Positions 26,934-37,819 are shown, counted from the first letter of the stretch. The stretch is 64,000 bases of DNA from Geodermatophilus marinus (GCF_003428645.1 NZ_QVQH01000025.1:1-64000), one strand, 5' to 3'. Numbers and translations are program-made. The notes: generated by a model from the sequence alone, not told the origin.

Positions 26934-28624
26934 CGGACGGGCACCTCCGGCAGGGGGACCAGCGGCAAGGACGGGCGGAACTGACCCGGGGTGGCCGGCT
27001 CGGCGCCGTCCTGCCCCCAGGGGTCGCGGTAGGCGTCGATCGAGCGCTGCAGGTTCGCGTCGAGGTCGGCGACGATGCCGTCGGCGTCCTCGAGGACCAC
27101 CTGCCGGATGCGCTCCAGCCCGACGCGGGGCACGAAGTCGTAGGTGCGCTCCAGCCAGTTGGCGTGCTCGCGGTAGTACTGGACGAACCGGCCGACCAGG
27201 GTGAGCACCTCCTCCGGCGAGCCGACGGTGCCCAGCAGGTCGCCCTTGCGGACGCTCGCCCCGGCCGCCCCCCCGACGTAGACCTCCCACTTCCCGTTGC
27301 CGATCGCGACGACGCCGACGTCTTTCACGTAGGCCTCGGCGCAGTTGCGCGGGCAGCCGACGACGGCCATCTTGATCTTGGCCGGGCTCTCGATGCCCTG
27401 GAAGCGGGTCTCCATGTCGATGCCGAGCTGCGTGGAGTCGCCGAGGCCGAAGCGGCAGAAGTCCGACCCGACGCAGGTCTTCACCGTGCGCATGCTCTTG
27501 CCGTAGGCGTACCCCGACGGCATGCCGAGGTCGTCCCACATGGCGGGCAGGTCCTCCTTGCGGACGCCGAGCAGGTCGATCCGCTGCCCACCGGTGACCT
27601 TGACCATCGGCACCTCGTACTTCTCGGCGACGTCGGCGATCCGGCGCAGCGCCGGGGCCACCAGGCCGTAGACCTGGCCGCGGTGCTGGGCGCACTCGCC
27701 GATGGCGTAGACGTCCGGGTCGTCGGTGCGCAGCTGGTCGTCGACGACGATCCCGCGCTCGACCTCCAGCCCGGAGCGCAGCGCGAGGTCGCTGTGCGGG
27801 CGCACCCCGGCGGCGACGACGAGCAGGTCGCAGTCCAGCCGCCGACCGTCCTTGAGCACGACGCCCTCGACGTGCTCGTCGCCGAGCACCTCGGTGGCCA
27901 GGACGTCGAGGTGCACCGTGATCCCGAGCTGCTCGACGCTGCGCTTGAGGATCGCCCCGGCCTCGGCGTCGAGCTGGGCGTTCATCAGCCACGGCATGGC
28001 GTGCACGAGGTCGACCTGCAGCCCGTGCCCCTGAAGCGCGCGGGCCGCCTCGAGGCCCAGCAGGCCCCCGCCCATGACGACCGCGCGGCGGCAGCTGCCG
28101 ACCGCGGCCAGCATCGCCCGGGTCTCGTCGATGGTGCGGAAGCCGTACACGCCGGGCAGCAGCTCGCCGTCCTCGCGGCGGACCCCCGTCATCGGCGGGA
28201 TGAACGAGTAGCTGCCGGTGGCCAGCACCAGGTGGTCGTAGGGGGTCTTCGAGCCGTCGGAGCCGTGGACGAGCTTGGCGGCGGTGTCGATCCGCTCCGC
28301 CCGGACGCCGGCCCGCAGGGTGACCCCGTTGTCGGCGTACCAATCGTGGCTGTTGAGGACGATGTCGTCCTCGCCCTCCTCACCCGCCAGCACCGGGGAG
28401 AGCATGATCCGGTTGTAGTTGCCGTGCGGCTCGTCGCCGAGGACGGTGATCCGGAACTGCTCGCCGCCGCTGCGCTCGAGCACCTCCTCGACCAGCCGGG
28501 CCCCGGCCATGCCGTTGCCGACGACGACCAGGCGGGCGCGGGTGTCGAGCTCGTCGTCGTCCAGGTGCAGCGCGGTCAGCCCGCGGGGACGGCCGCCGAG
28601 CACCCTGCTGTCGGTGACCGTCAT
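26930..28624 (-). CDS. nirB: nitrite reductase large subunit with internal deletion
   Basis: 564 aa, whereas NirB is normally about 830-860. Residues 1-325 are the FAD/NAD reductase part (VVVGNGMAGARL, YDHLVLATGS, MGGGLLGLEAA, ECAQHRGQVYGLVAPA). Then, without a break, the text jumps to LRRIADVAEKYEVPMVKV, which in full-length NirB lies about 290 residues later. Lost are the end of the reductase fold, the BFD-like [2Fe-2S] domain and the first strands of the ferredoxin-like domain. The siroheme/[4Fe-4S] cysteines remain: CVGSDFC near 382 and CPRNC near 423. The join (about 27645-27656) sits on a CCGGCGC-T-GCGCCGG palindrome and keeps frame. Either a functional variant or a decayed gene. Confidence 0.9.
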   Translation of the reverse strand: MTVTDSRVLGGRPRGLTALHLDDDELDTRARLVVVGNGMAGARLVEEVLERSGGEQFRITVLGDEPHGNYNRIMLSPVLAGEEGEDDIVLNSHDWYADNGVTLRAGVRAERIDTAAKLVHGSDGSKTPYDHLVLATGSYSFIPPMTGVRREDGELLPGVYGFRTIDETRAMLAAVGSCRRAVVMGGGLLGLEAARALQGHGLQVDLVHAMPWLMNAQLDAEAGAILKRSVEQLGITVHLDVLATEVLGDEHVEGVVLKDGRRLDCDLLVVAAGVRPHSDLALRSGLEVERGIVVDDQLRTDDPDVYAIGECAQHRGQVYGLVAPALRRIADVAEKYEVPMVKVTGGQRIDLLGVRKEDLPAMWDDLGMPSGYAYGKSMRTVKTCVGSDFCRFGLGDSTQLGIDMETRFQGIESPAKIKMAVVGCPRNCAEAYVKDVGVVAIGNGKWEVYVGGAAGASVRKGDLLGTVGSPEEVLTLVGRFVQYYREHANWLERTYDFVPRVGLERIRQVVLEDADGIVADLDANLQRSIDAYRDPWGQDGAEPATPGQFRPSLPLVPLPEVPVR

Positions 28625-28971
28625 CAGACCTCCACCAGCCCGAGGTCGACCACGATCTCGCCGGTGACGCCCTCGGGCGCCGCGGCGTGCAGCTCGACCA
28701 CGCTCCCGCCGGGCAGGTCCTCGACCACCCGGAGCGGGACGTGGGTGTCGGCCTTGGCGCCGATCGGGAACCAGCGCATCGGCTCGCCGTCGCGCAGCAG
28801 CAGCACGTACACCAGCTCGTCGGTGGCGTTGCCGCCGCGGAAGTACAACGCCTGCGCCGACAGGCCGGCGGGGACGGTGTAGCGCAGCGCGGCGTCGACC
28901 GGGCCGGGCTTGGCCAGCCCTTCTCCCGAGATCGGGTAGACGCCTTGCAGGAAGCGGGGTGTGCTCTTCAC
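28624..28971 (-). CDS. conserved small protein of the nitrate cluster (in frame with nasA)
   Basis: 115 aa if translated from GTG 28971 (VKSTPRFLQGVYPISGEG), which has a strong GAGGAGG ribosome site 9 bases upstream. It is probably a compact beta-rich domain: YTVPAGLSAQALYFRGG, ELVYVLLLRDGEPMRWFPIG, VVELHAAAPEG. I recognise no named family. No stop codon separates it from nasA, so the same residues are also the C-terminus of an 874-aa NasA reading. The stop overlaps the nirB ATG (TGATG). Position suggests a role in nitrate or nitrite reduction. Confidence 0.7.
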   Translation of the reverse strand: MKSTPRFLQGVYPISGEGLAKPGPVDAALRYTVPAGLSAQALYFRGGNATDELVYVLLLRDGEPMRWFPIGAKADTHVPLRVVEDLPGGSVVELHAAAPEGVTGEIVVDLGLVEV

Positions 28972-31248
28972 GCGGGGGGTCCTCCTCGGGGGCGGGCGGT
29001 GCGGGGCACGGGCCGGCGGGAGCGGGCCCCGGGCCGCGGGGTGCTCGTGCGGACGGGGCTCGGGCTGGGTGGTGGCGTCGGGGGCGGGCAGCCGCTCGAC
29101 CGGGCCGGCGACCCGGGTGACGGCGACCGCGCAGACCTTGAAGGCCGGCATCTTCGAGATCGGGTCGAGGGCGTCGGCGTCGGTGAGCGCGTTCGCGCTG
29201 GAGCCCCCGCCCCAGTGGAAGGGGGCGAAGACGACGTCGGGCCGGATGCCGTCGGTGAGGGTGGCCGCGAAGCGGGCCCGGCCGCGGCGGGTGGCCAGCT
29301 CCACCACGTCGTCCGGGCCGATGCCCAGGCGGCGGGCGAGGTCGGGGTGCAGCTCGGCGCGCGGCAGCGGGGCGATCAGCTGCAGGCTGCGCGAGCGGCG
29401 GGTCTGGGTGCCCGACTGGTACTGGGCGAGCACCCGGCCGGTGGTGAGCACGTAGGGGTACTCGTCGTCCGGGCGCTCGTGCGCCTCGACGTGCTCGACG
29501 CGCAGGAACCGCGCCCGGCCGTCGGGGGTGGCGAAGCGCTCGGCGAACAGCCGGGGCGTGCCCGGGTGGTCCGGCGCGCCCTCCTGCGGCGCCGGGCAGG
29601 GCCAGAAGACGCCCTGCTCGTCGTCGATGCGCCGGTAGCTGATGCCCGAGTAGTCGGCCGCGCCCCCGGCGCTGGCCCGGCGCAGCTCCTCGAAGACCAC
29701 CTCGGGTTCGGCGCTGAACCGCTGCCCGGCGCCCAGCCGGGCGGCCAGCTCGGCGAGCAGCTGCAGGTCGTCGCGGACCCCGGCCGGTGGGTCGAGCGCC
29801 CGCCGGCGGCGGATCACCCGCCCCTCGAGGTTGGTCATCGTGCCCTCCTCCTCCGCCCACATGGCACTGGGGAGGACGACGTCGGCCAGCTGCGCGGTCT
29901 CGGAGAGGAAGAAGTCGCTGACGGCGAGGAAGTCCAGGTCGCCGAGCCGGCTGATCACCCGGCGGGCGTCGGGGGCGCTGACCGCCACGTTCGAGGCCAG
30001 CACGAGCAGCGTGCGCACGCCGCCCTCGGTGCCGAGCGCGTCGAGCAGCTCGAAGGCGCTGCGCCCCGGCCGCGGCAGGTCGTCGGGGTCGACGCCCCAG
30101 ACGGCGGCGACGTGCGCGCGCGCCGCGGGGTCGGCCAGCGAGCGGTAGACGGGGAGCTGGTCGGCCTTCTGCCCGTGCTCGCGCCCGCCCTGCCCGTTGC
30201 CCTGACCGGTCACGGTGCCCCAGCCGCTGCCGGGCCGGCCGGGCAGCCCGAGCGCGAGGGCGAGGTTGATCCACGCCTGGGCGGTGTCGGTGCCGTGGCG
30301 GTGCTGCTCGGCCCCGCGCGCGGTCAGGATCATCGCCTTCTCGGCGCGGGACAGCGCGAACACGGTGCGGCGCTGGTCGGCGACCGGGACGCCGGTGAGC
30401 CGCTCCACCCGGTCGGGCCAGTAACCGGCCACGCCTGCGCGGACGTCGTCGAAGCCGGTGGTCCGCTGCGTGACGTACTCCTCGTCGACCAGCCCCTCGG
30501 CCAGCGCGATGTGCAGCAGCCCGTTGGCCAGCGCCAGGTCGGTGCCCGGTAGCGGCTGCAGGTGCAGCGCGGCGTTGCGGGCGGTCGCCGTCCGGCGGGG
30601 GTCGACGACGACGTGCACGGCGCCGCGCTCGCGCCCCTCGTCGAACCACTGCATCGCCGGCGGCATCGTGGCGGCCGGGTTGCTGCCGACCAGGACGACG
30701 ACGCCGGCCTCGGCGATGTCCGAGAGCGGGAACGGGAGCCCGCGGTCGATACCGAAGGCGCGGTTGGCCGCGCCGGCGGCCGAGGACATGCAGAACCGGC
30801 CGTTGTAGTCGATGGCGCTCGTCCGGAGGGCGACCCGGGCGAACTTGCCGAACTGGTAGGCCTGCTCGTTGGTCAGCCCGCCGCCGCCGAAGCAGCCCAC
30901 GGCGTCGCGGCCGTGCTCGGCCTGGGTCCGCCGGACCGCGGCGACCACCCGGTCCAGCGCCTCCTCCCAGGTCGACTCGACCAGCGGGCTGGTGCGGTCC
31001 CCCGGCACCGCCCGGACGAGGGGCCGGGTGAGCCGCTCGGGGTGGTCGAGCAGCTCGGTCGCCGACCAGCCCTTCGAGCACAGTCCGCCGCGGTTGGTCG
31101 GGAAGTCCGCGGGCACGAGGGTCGCGGGCCGGTCGCCGGCGGTCATCGTCACCCCGCACTGCAGCGAGCAGTAGGGGCAGTGCGTGCCGGTGGTCCGGGT
31201 CCGCGGGCCGGCCCCGGAACGGGCTGCGGTCAGCGGGGTGGCGGGCAC
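28624..31248 (-). CDS. nasA: assimilatory nitrate reductase catalytic subunit (molybdopterin), extended C-terminus
   Basis: Reduces nitrate to nitrite with Mo-bis-MGD. The N-terminal [4Fe-4S] ligands are CPYCSLQC (about 23-30) and the Cys in GGLCSKGW. The molybdopterin domain spans about 60-560 (GGGGLTNEQAYQFGKFAR, SNPAATMPPAMQWF). The dinucleotide-binding domain (about 605-725) contains LTTGRVLAQYQSGTQTRRS. Homology ends near residue 725 (FKVCAVAVTRV). A Pro/Arg-rich linker then runs without a stop into the 115-aa domain starting at residue 760, giving 874 aa. The C-terminal BFD cluster found in some NasA proteins is absent. GTG start 31248. Confidence 0.93.
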   Translation of the reverse strand: MPATPLTAARSGAGPRTRTTGTHCPYCSLQCGVTMTAGDRPATLVPADFPTNRGGLCSKGWSATELLDHPERLTRPLVRAVPGDRTSPLVESTWEEALDRVVAAVRRTQAEHGRDAVGCFGGGGLTNEQAYQFGKFARVALRTSAIDYNGRFCMSSAAGAANRAFGIDRGLPFPLSDIAEAGVVVLVGSNPAATMPPAMQWFDEGRERGAVHVVVDPRRTATARNAALHLQPLPGTDLALANGLLHIALAEGLVDEEYVTQRTTGFDDVRAGVAGYWPDRVERLTGVPVADQRRTVFALSRAEKAMILTARGAEQHRHGTDTAQAWINLALALGLPGRPGSGWGTVTGQGNGQGGREHGQKADQLPVYRSLADPAARAHVAAVWGVDPDDLPRPGRSAFELLDALGTEGGVRTLLVLASNVAVSAPDARRVISRLGDLDFLAVSDFFLSETAQLADVVLPSAMWAEEEGTMTNLEGRVIRRRRALDPPAGVRDDLQLLAELAARLGAGQRFSAEPEVVFEELRRASAGGAADYSGISYRRIDDEQGVFWPCPAPQEGAPDHPGTPRLFAERFATPDGRARFLRVEHVEAHERPDDEYPYVLTTGRVLAQYQSGTQTRRSRSLQLIAPLPRAELHPDLARRLGIGPDDVVELATRRGRARFAATLTDGIRPDVVFAPFHWGGGSSANALTDADALDPISKMPAFKVCAVAVTRVAGPVERLPAPDATTQPEPRPHEHPAARGPLPPARAPHRPPPRRTPRVKSTPRFLQGVYPISGEGLAKPGPVDAALRYTVPAGLSAQALYFRGGNATDELVYVLLLRDGEPMRWFPIGAKADTHVPLRVVEDLPGGSVVELHAAAPEGVTGEIVVDLGLVEV

Positions 31249-31412
31249 GGGAGCAGCCTGCGCGGCGGCCGTTTCCCGGCCGCGGCACCGGCGTCAACCC
31301 TGCGTTCCGGCTCCCTCACCGCGGCGCTGCGGTCGGCGTGAGGGCCTCGTGCCCGGCCCCGGGTGTGACTAGGTTGCGGAGCACCACATGACACCGACGT
31401 CAGGAGGACTCC

Positions 31413-32342
31413 GTGCCACTGGACCCGCAAGCCCAGGCCCTGCTCGACGCCATGGAGGCGCAGGGCGCCCCCGACATCTCCGCGCTGTCGGTGTCCCAGG
31501 CCCGCGACATGGCCAACTCCTTCCGCGAGATGCAGGGCGAGCTCGTGCAGGTGGCCGCCGTGGGCGACCGCACCGTGCCCGGGCCGGCGGGTGCGCTCCC
31601 GGTGCGGATCTACCGGCCGCACGGGTCCCCGCGGGGTGCGCTCGTCTACTTCCACGGCGGCGGCTGGGTGATCGGCAACATCGAGGTCGTCGACGGCCCG
31701 TGCCGGGCGCTGGCCGAGGCGACCGGCTGCGTTGTCGTCTCCGCGCAGTACCGGCTGGCCCCCGAGTCGGCCTTCCCCGCCGCGCCCGAGGACTGCTACG
31801 CCGTCACCCGGTGGGTGGCCGAGCACCTGGAGGAGCTGGGCACCGAGCCGGCCGGCCTGGTCGTCTCCGGGGACAGCGCCGGCGGCAACCTCGCCGCGGT
31901 CGTCGCGCTGATGGCCCGCGACCGGGGCGGCCCCGAGATCGCCTTCCAGGCGCTGATCTACCCGGTCACCGACTGCGCCGACATGGAGACCGACTCCTAC
32001 CGGGCCAACGGTGAGGGCTACCTGCTCACCGCCGCCTCCATGCGCTGGTTCCGCGACCACTACGTCCCGGACGAGGCCGCCCGCACCGAGCCCTACGCCT
32101 CCCCGGTGCGGGCGGCCGACCTCAGCGGGCTGCCCCCGGCCTTCGTCGCGGTGATGGAGTTCGACCCGCTGCACGACGACGGCGCCAAGTACGCCGAACG
32201 GCTCCGGGAGGCCGGCGTACCGGTCACGCTGCAGCGCTACGAGGGCCAGATCCACGGCCTGTTCTGGCTGGGCGGCATGTGCGGCCGCTACCAGACCCTG
32301 GTCGAGGACGTCGCCCGCGAGGTCAAGGGCGCCCTGGGGTGA
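31413..32342 (+). CDS. alpha/beta hydrolase, HSL-family esterase
   Basis: 309 aa. The hormone-sensitive-lipase oxyanion motif FHGGGWVIGN (near 78), nucleophile elbow GDSAGG (near 152), Asp in EFDPLHDDG and His in QIHGLFWL complete the triad. The N-terminal cap helix (LLDAMEAQGAPDISAL) is like actinobacterial NlhH/Lip proteins. It probably cleaves short-chain esters in the cytoplasm; no signal peptide. GTG 31413 follows CAGGAGGACTCC. Divergent from nasA across 164 bp. Confidence 0.93.
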   Translation: MPLDPQAQALLDAMEAQGAPDISALSVSQARDMANSFREMQGELVQVAAVGDRTVPGPAGALPVRIYRPHGSPRGALVYFHGGGWVIGNIEVVDGPCRALAEATGCVVVSAQYRLAPESAFPAAPEDCYAVTRWVAEHLEELGTEPAGLVVSGDSAGGNLAAVVALMARDRGGPEIAFQALIYPVTDCADMETDSYRANGEGYLLTAASMRWFRDHYVPDEAARTEPYASPVRAADLSGLPPAFVAVMEFDPLHDDGAKYAERLREAGVPVTLQRYEGQIHGLFWLGGMCGRYQTLVEDVAREVKGALG

Positions 32343-32348
32343 GCCTCC

Positions 32349-32380
32349 CGGGAGGGACGGCCGCCGCGCCGTCCCTCCCG
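32349..32380 (+). terminator. 12-bp hairpin after the esterase
   Basis: CGGGAGGGACGG (32349-32360) pairs perfectly with CCGTCCCTCCCG (32369-32380) over an 8-nt loop, 6 bp past the stop codon. Confidence 0.75.
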
Positions 32381-32401
32381 GGGCGGTGGTGGGATGGCCC
32401 G

Positions 32402-33040
32402 GTGAGCGAGCCGGGGACGACGATCCGCCTGGGCACCCCGTCGGTGCGCCGGGCCGAGCAGCGCGACGTGCCGCGGATCGCCGCGACGCTCACCGTCGCG
32501 CTGGCCGATTCCCGCTGGGTGCGCTGGGCGCTGCCCGAGGACGGCCGGGTGCAGCGGCTGACCCGCTGGCACGAGCTGGACGCCGGGCACCGGGCGGTGG
32601 CGACCGGCAGCGGCTGGGTCACCGAGGACGTCACCGCCGTGGCCACCTGGGAGCCCCCGCCCGGCGCCGAGGGCACCACCCCCCTGCCGGGCGACGTGCG
32701 CGCGGCGCTGGCCCGGGAGCTGCCCTACCTCTCGGGCCCGCACGCCGCCCGGGTGGCGGCCACCGCGGAGCTGCTCGCGGCGGCCCGGCCCGCAGGGCCG
32801 CACTGGTGGCTCACCCACCTGGGCACCCGGCCCAGCAGCCGCCGCCGCGGCCTGGGGACCGCGGTCCTGCGGCCGGTGCTCGACCGCTGCGACGCCGACG
32901 GGGTGCCGGCGGCGGCCGCCGTGCACACCTGGGCCGGCGTCCGGTTCCTGCGCCGCTCGGGGTTCGAGGTCGACCGGGCGGCGCGGACCGCCGACGACGA
33001 GCTCCCGCTCTGGCTGCTGGTGCGCCGACCGGGCGGCTGA
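32402..33040 (+). CDS. GNAT family N-acetyltransferase
   Basis: 212 aa from GTG 32402. The GNAT fold is recognisable from VRRAEQRDVPRIAATL at the start, HWWLTHLGTRPSSRRRGLG (strand 4 and the acetyl-CoA pyrophosphate loop, near 140-160) and HTWAGVRFLRRSGFEV near the end. Acceptor unknown. The longer open frame upstream overlaps the esterase and its terminator and is rejected. Confidence 0.88.
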   Translation: MSEPGTTIRLGTPSVRRAEQRDVPRIAATLTVALADSRWVRWALPEDGRVQRLTRWHELDAGHRAVATGSGWVTEDVTAVATWEPPPGAEGTTPLPGDVRAALARELPYLSGPHAARVAATAELLAAARPAGPHWWLTHLGTRPSSRRRGLGTAVLRPVLDRCDADGVPAAAAVHTWAGVRFLRRSGFEVDRAARTADDELPLWLLVRRPGG

Positions 33041-33150
33041 GAGGGTCCCGCCGGGGTGCCGGTGGGCGCGGGTGTCGATCCGGGCGGTGCCCGTTCGTAC
33101 AGGGGGTGAGCGGCCGCCACGAGGGCGCCGCGCGACCCGAGGAGGACGAC

Positions 33151-33501
33151 ATGGCGCAGTACCTGCTCAACCTGGTCCAGCCCGTCGGCGACCCGCCGCC
33201 GCCCGAGGAGCTCGAGCCGATCATGCGCGAGGTCCGGGCGGTGTCCGACGACATGCGGGCCGCCGGTTCCTGGGTGTTCGCCGCGGCCCTGCACCCGCCG
33301 GAGGCCAGCACGCTGCTCCAGCCCTCCGGGGACGACGTCCTGGTCGTCGACGGCCCGTACGCCGAGGGCAAGGAGTTCATCGGGGGGTTCACCGTCGTCG
33401 AGGCCGAGGACCTCGACGCGGCCCTGGAGTGGGGCCGCCGGTACGCCCGCGCCACCGGCCTGCCGATCGAGGTCCGGCCGGTCGCGGACCGGGGCGTGTA
33501 G
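33151..33501 (+). CDS. YCII/DGPF-domain protein
   Basis: 116 aa from ATG 33151, with GAGGAGGACGAC before it. Ferredoxin-like YCII fold, with the DGPF-type motif VVDGPYAEGKEFIGGF near residue 68. Proteins of this kind are genomically paired with ECF42 sigma factors, and the ECF gene begins 3 bp after this stop. Cytoplasmic; biochemical role unknown, possibly an enzyme-like accessory or target of the sigma factor. Confidence 0.92.
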   Translation: MAQYLLNLVQPVGDPPPPEELEPIMREVRAVSDDMRAAGSWVFAAALHPPEASTLLQPSGDDVLVVDGPYAEGKEFIGGFTVVEAEDLDAALEWGRRYARATGLPIEVRPVADRGV

Positions 33502-33504
33502 CCG

Positions 33505-34740
33505 GTGCCGGACGTCGGCGCCCCCGGCGTCGGCGTGCCCGAGGTGGAGGCGGTGTTCCGCACGTCCTACGGGCGCGCGGTCGCCGTCCTCACCCGCCTC
33601 CTCGGCGACATCGACGCCGCCGAGGAGGCGGTGCAGGACGCCTTCCTCACCGCCGTGCAGCGCTGGCCGGCCGACGGCGTGCCGCCCAGCCCGGCCGGGT
33701 GGATCGTCACCACCGCCCGCAACCGGGCCATCGACCGGCTGCGCCGCGAGGCCGGCCGCACCGGCCGGTACGTGGCCGCCGCCCGGCTCGCCGACCCCGA
33801 CCCGCCGCCCGAGGAGGGCGCCGTGCGCGACGACCGGCTGCGCATGCTGTTCACCTGCTGCCACCCGGCCCTGGCCCCCGCGGCCCGGGTGGCGCTGACC
33901 CTCCGGCTGGTCGGGGGGCTCACCACCGCCGAGGTCGCGCACGCCTTCCTCGTGCCGGAGGCGACGATGGCCCAGCGGCTGGTGCGGGCCAAGGCCAAGA
34001 TCCGGGCCGCGGGGATCCCGTACCGGGTGCCGCGCGAGGCCGACCTGCCCGACCGGCTGGCCGGCGTCCTCGCCGTGGTCTCCCTCGTCTACACCGAGGG
34101 GCACACCGCCACCGCCGGGGACGACCTCACCCGCCCCGACCTGGCCGTCGAGGCGGTCCGGCTGGCCCGCGCGCTCGCCGAGCTCATGCCCGACGAGCCG
34201 GAGGTCACCGGCCTGCTCGCCCTGCTGCTGCTCGCGGAGTCCCGCCGGCCGGCCCGGGTGGGGCCCGGCGGGGAGCTGGTCCCGCTCGCCGAGCAGGACC
34301 GCACGCGGTGGGACGCCGCGCTGCTCGCCGAGGGCCGGGAGCTGGTGCGCCGCTGCCTGCGCCGCGGCGCGCCCGGGCCGTACCAGGTGCACGCGGCGAT
34401 CCAGGCCGTGCACGGCGACGCGGCGACCGCGGCCGGCACCGACTGGCGCCAGGTGCTGGCGCTCTACGACCAGCTGCTGGCGCTCACGCCCACCCCGGTC
34501 GTCACGCTGCACCGGGCGGTGGCGCTGGCCGAGGTCGCCGGGCCGGAGGCGGCGCTGGCGGTCCTCGACGGGCTCGCGCTACCCGGCTCGCACCTGCTGC
34601 CCGCCGTCCGGGCCGACCTGCTGCGCCGCCTGGGGCGGACGGCGGAGGCCGGCGCCGCCTACGGGCAGGCGCTGGCGCTGACCGGCAACGCCGCCGAGCG
34701 CGCCTTCCTCGAGCGCCGCCGGGCCGAGCTCCCCCGGTGA
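33505..34740 (+). CDS. ECF42-type RNA polymerase sigma factor
   Basis: 411 aa. The sigma2 region (about 14-85) has [22 protein letters not shown] and [18 protein letters not shown]; sigma4 (about 115-165) has [22 protein letters not shown]. It is followed by a 240-residue C-terminal domain of TPR-like helices that is diagnostic of ECF42 ([31 protein letters not shown]). These factors lack a classic anti-sigma factor; the C-terminal extension is thought to control activity. Co-transcribed with the DGPF protein, 3 bp apart. GTG start. Confidence 0.94.
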   Translation: MPDVGAPGVGVPEVEAVFRTSYGRAVAVLTRLLGDIDAAEEAVQDAFLTAVQRWPADGVPPSPAGWIVTTARNRAIDRLRREAGRTGRYVAAARLADPDPPPEEGAVRDDRLRMLFTCCHPALAPAARVALTLRLVGGLTTAEVAHAFLVPEATMAQRLVRAKAKIRAAGIPYRVPREADLPDRLAGVLAVVSLVYTEGHTATAGDDLTRPDLAVEAVRLARALAELMPDEPEVTGLLALLLLAESRRPARVGPGGELVPLAEQDRTRWDAALLAEGRELVRRCLRRGAPGPYQVHAAIQAVHGDAATAAGTDWRQVLALYDQLLALTPTPVVTLHRAVALAEVAGPEAALAVLDGLALPGSHLLPAVRADLLRRLGRTAEAGAAYGQALALTGNAAERAFLERRRAELPR

Positions 34741-34762
34741 CCCGCCGGAGCGGGCCCTGCGT

Positions 34763-36701
<1,939 letters not shown>

Positions 36702-36725
36702 GCCGTGCAGTCTCCCCCACGCCGG

Positions 36726-36773
36726 CCCACCCGCTGTCCCGGGCGCCGTCCCACCCGCTGTCCCGGGCGCCGT
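36726..36773. repeat. 24-bp direct repeat, two copies
   Basis: Two identical 24-bp units (36726-36749 and 36750-36773), each beginning CCCACCCGCTGTCCC, with a degenerate third, just upstream of the arfB start. Confidence 0.9.
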
Positions 36774-36787
36774 CCCGGCACCGGTCC

Positions 36788-36863
36788 CGGCGATCATGAA
36801 ATCCGGGAAGAGGCGCGCCGGTGAACGACGGCGTGGTGATTCCCTGACTTCGTGATCGCGGCG
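36788..36863. repeat. dispersed palindrome, family A copy 3 (diverged)
   Basis: GGCGATCATGAAATCCGGGAA at the left faces TTCCCTGACTTCGTGATCGC at the right; the arms match with about four mismatches over 20 bp. It sits in the divergent space between arfB and mmuM. Same GATCATG-type ends as copies 1 and 2, but a different interior. Confidence 0.5.
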
Positions 36864-36916
36864 CCCGGGGGCGTCCCGGGGCCTCCGCGGCCGGCGCGGG
36901 CGGGGACGATCGGGGC

Positions 36917-37819
36917 ATGCCCGAGCGCTCCCTCGCCGCCGCCCTCGCCGCCGGTCCCGTGGTGCTCGACGGCGGGCTGGCCACCCAGCTGGAGGCGCAG
37001 GGCGCGGACCTGTCGACGGCGCTGTGGTCGGCCCGGCTGCTGCGCGACGACCCGGCGGCGGTCGTGGCCGCGCACGCCGCCTTCGCCGCCGCCGGCGCCC
37101 AGGTGGCGACCACGGCGAGCTACCAGGCCTCCGAGGCGGGCTTCGGCGCCGCCGGGGTGGACGCCGCCGAGGCGCGCCGGCTGGTCGCCCGTTCCGTCGC
37201 GCTGGCCCACGCGGGCGCGCCGGAGGCGTGGGTGGCCGGCTCGGTCGGGCCGTACGGGGCGGTCCTCGCCGACGGCTCGGAGTACACCGGGGCCTACGTC
37301 GCGGAGCTCTCGGTGGCCGACCTGCGCGCCTTCCACCGGCCGCGGATGGCGCTGCTGGCCGAGGCGGGCGCCGACGTCCTGGCCTGCGAGACCGTCCCGG
37401 CGGCCGCCGAGGCCGAGGCGCTCGTCGCCGAGGCCGACGCGCTGGGGGTCCCGATCTGGCTGTCCCTGACGACCGTGGTCGACGCCGCGGGTCTGGCCCG
37501 CACCCGGCGCGGCGAGCTGGCCGCGGACGTGTTCGCGATGGTGGCCGGCGTCGACGCGGTCGTCGCCGTGGGGGTCAACTGCACCGACCCGGCCGGCGTG
37601 CGCTCCGGCGTCCTGGCCGCGGACACCAGCGGCAAGCCGGTCGTCGCCTACCCGAACAGCGGCGAGGGCTGGGACGCCACGGCCCGGCGCTGGACCGGGT
37701 CCGGGGGCCTCCCCCTCGACGCGGTGCCGGGGTGGGTGGCCGCCGGGGCGCGGGCGGTGGGCGGCTGCTGCCGGGTGACGCCGGCCGACATCCGGGGCCT
37801 CGCGACGATGATCAGGTGA
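36917..37819 (+). CDS. mmuM: homocysteine S-methyltransferase
   Basis: 300 aa. Betaine/homocysteine methyltransferase barrel: VVLDGGLATQLEAQGADL at the start, GSVGPYGAVLADGSEY, ACETVPAAAEAEAL, and the zinc ligands in GVNCTDP (near 226) and GGCCRVTP (near 287). It uses S-methylmethionine (or SAM) to methylate homocysteine to methionine. ATG 36917. The last four codons and the stop lie in the left arm of a large palindrome (37806-37893), so the C-terminal ATMIR has to fit that element. Confidence 0.94.
   Translation: MPERSLAAALAAGPVVLDGGLATQLEAQGADLSTALWSARLLRDDPAAVVAAHAAFAAAGAQVATTASYQASEAGFGAAGVDAAEARRLVARSVALAHAGAPEAWVAGSVGPYGAVLADGSEYTGAYVAELSVADLRAFHRPRMALLAEAGADVLACETVPAAAEAEALVAEADALGVPIWLSLTTVVDAAGLARTRRGELAADVFAMVAGVDAVVAVGVNCTDPAGVRSGVLAADTSGKPVVAYPNSGEGWDATARRWTGSGGLPLDAVPGWVAAGARAVGGCCRVTPADIRGLATMIR

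Noticed and set aside
28687-30552. 621-aa open frame on the plus strand opposite nasA
   Set aside because: Mirror frame of nasA codons; no domain or ribosome site.
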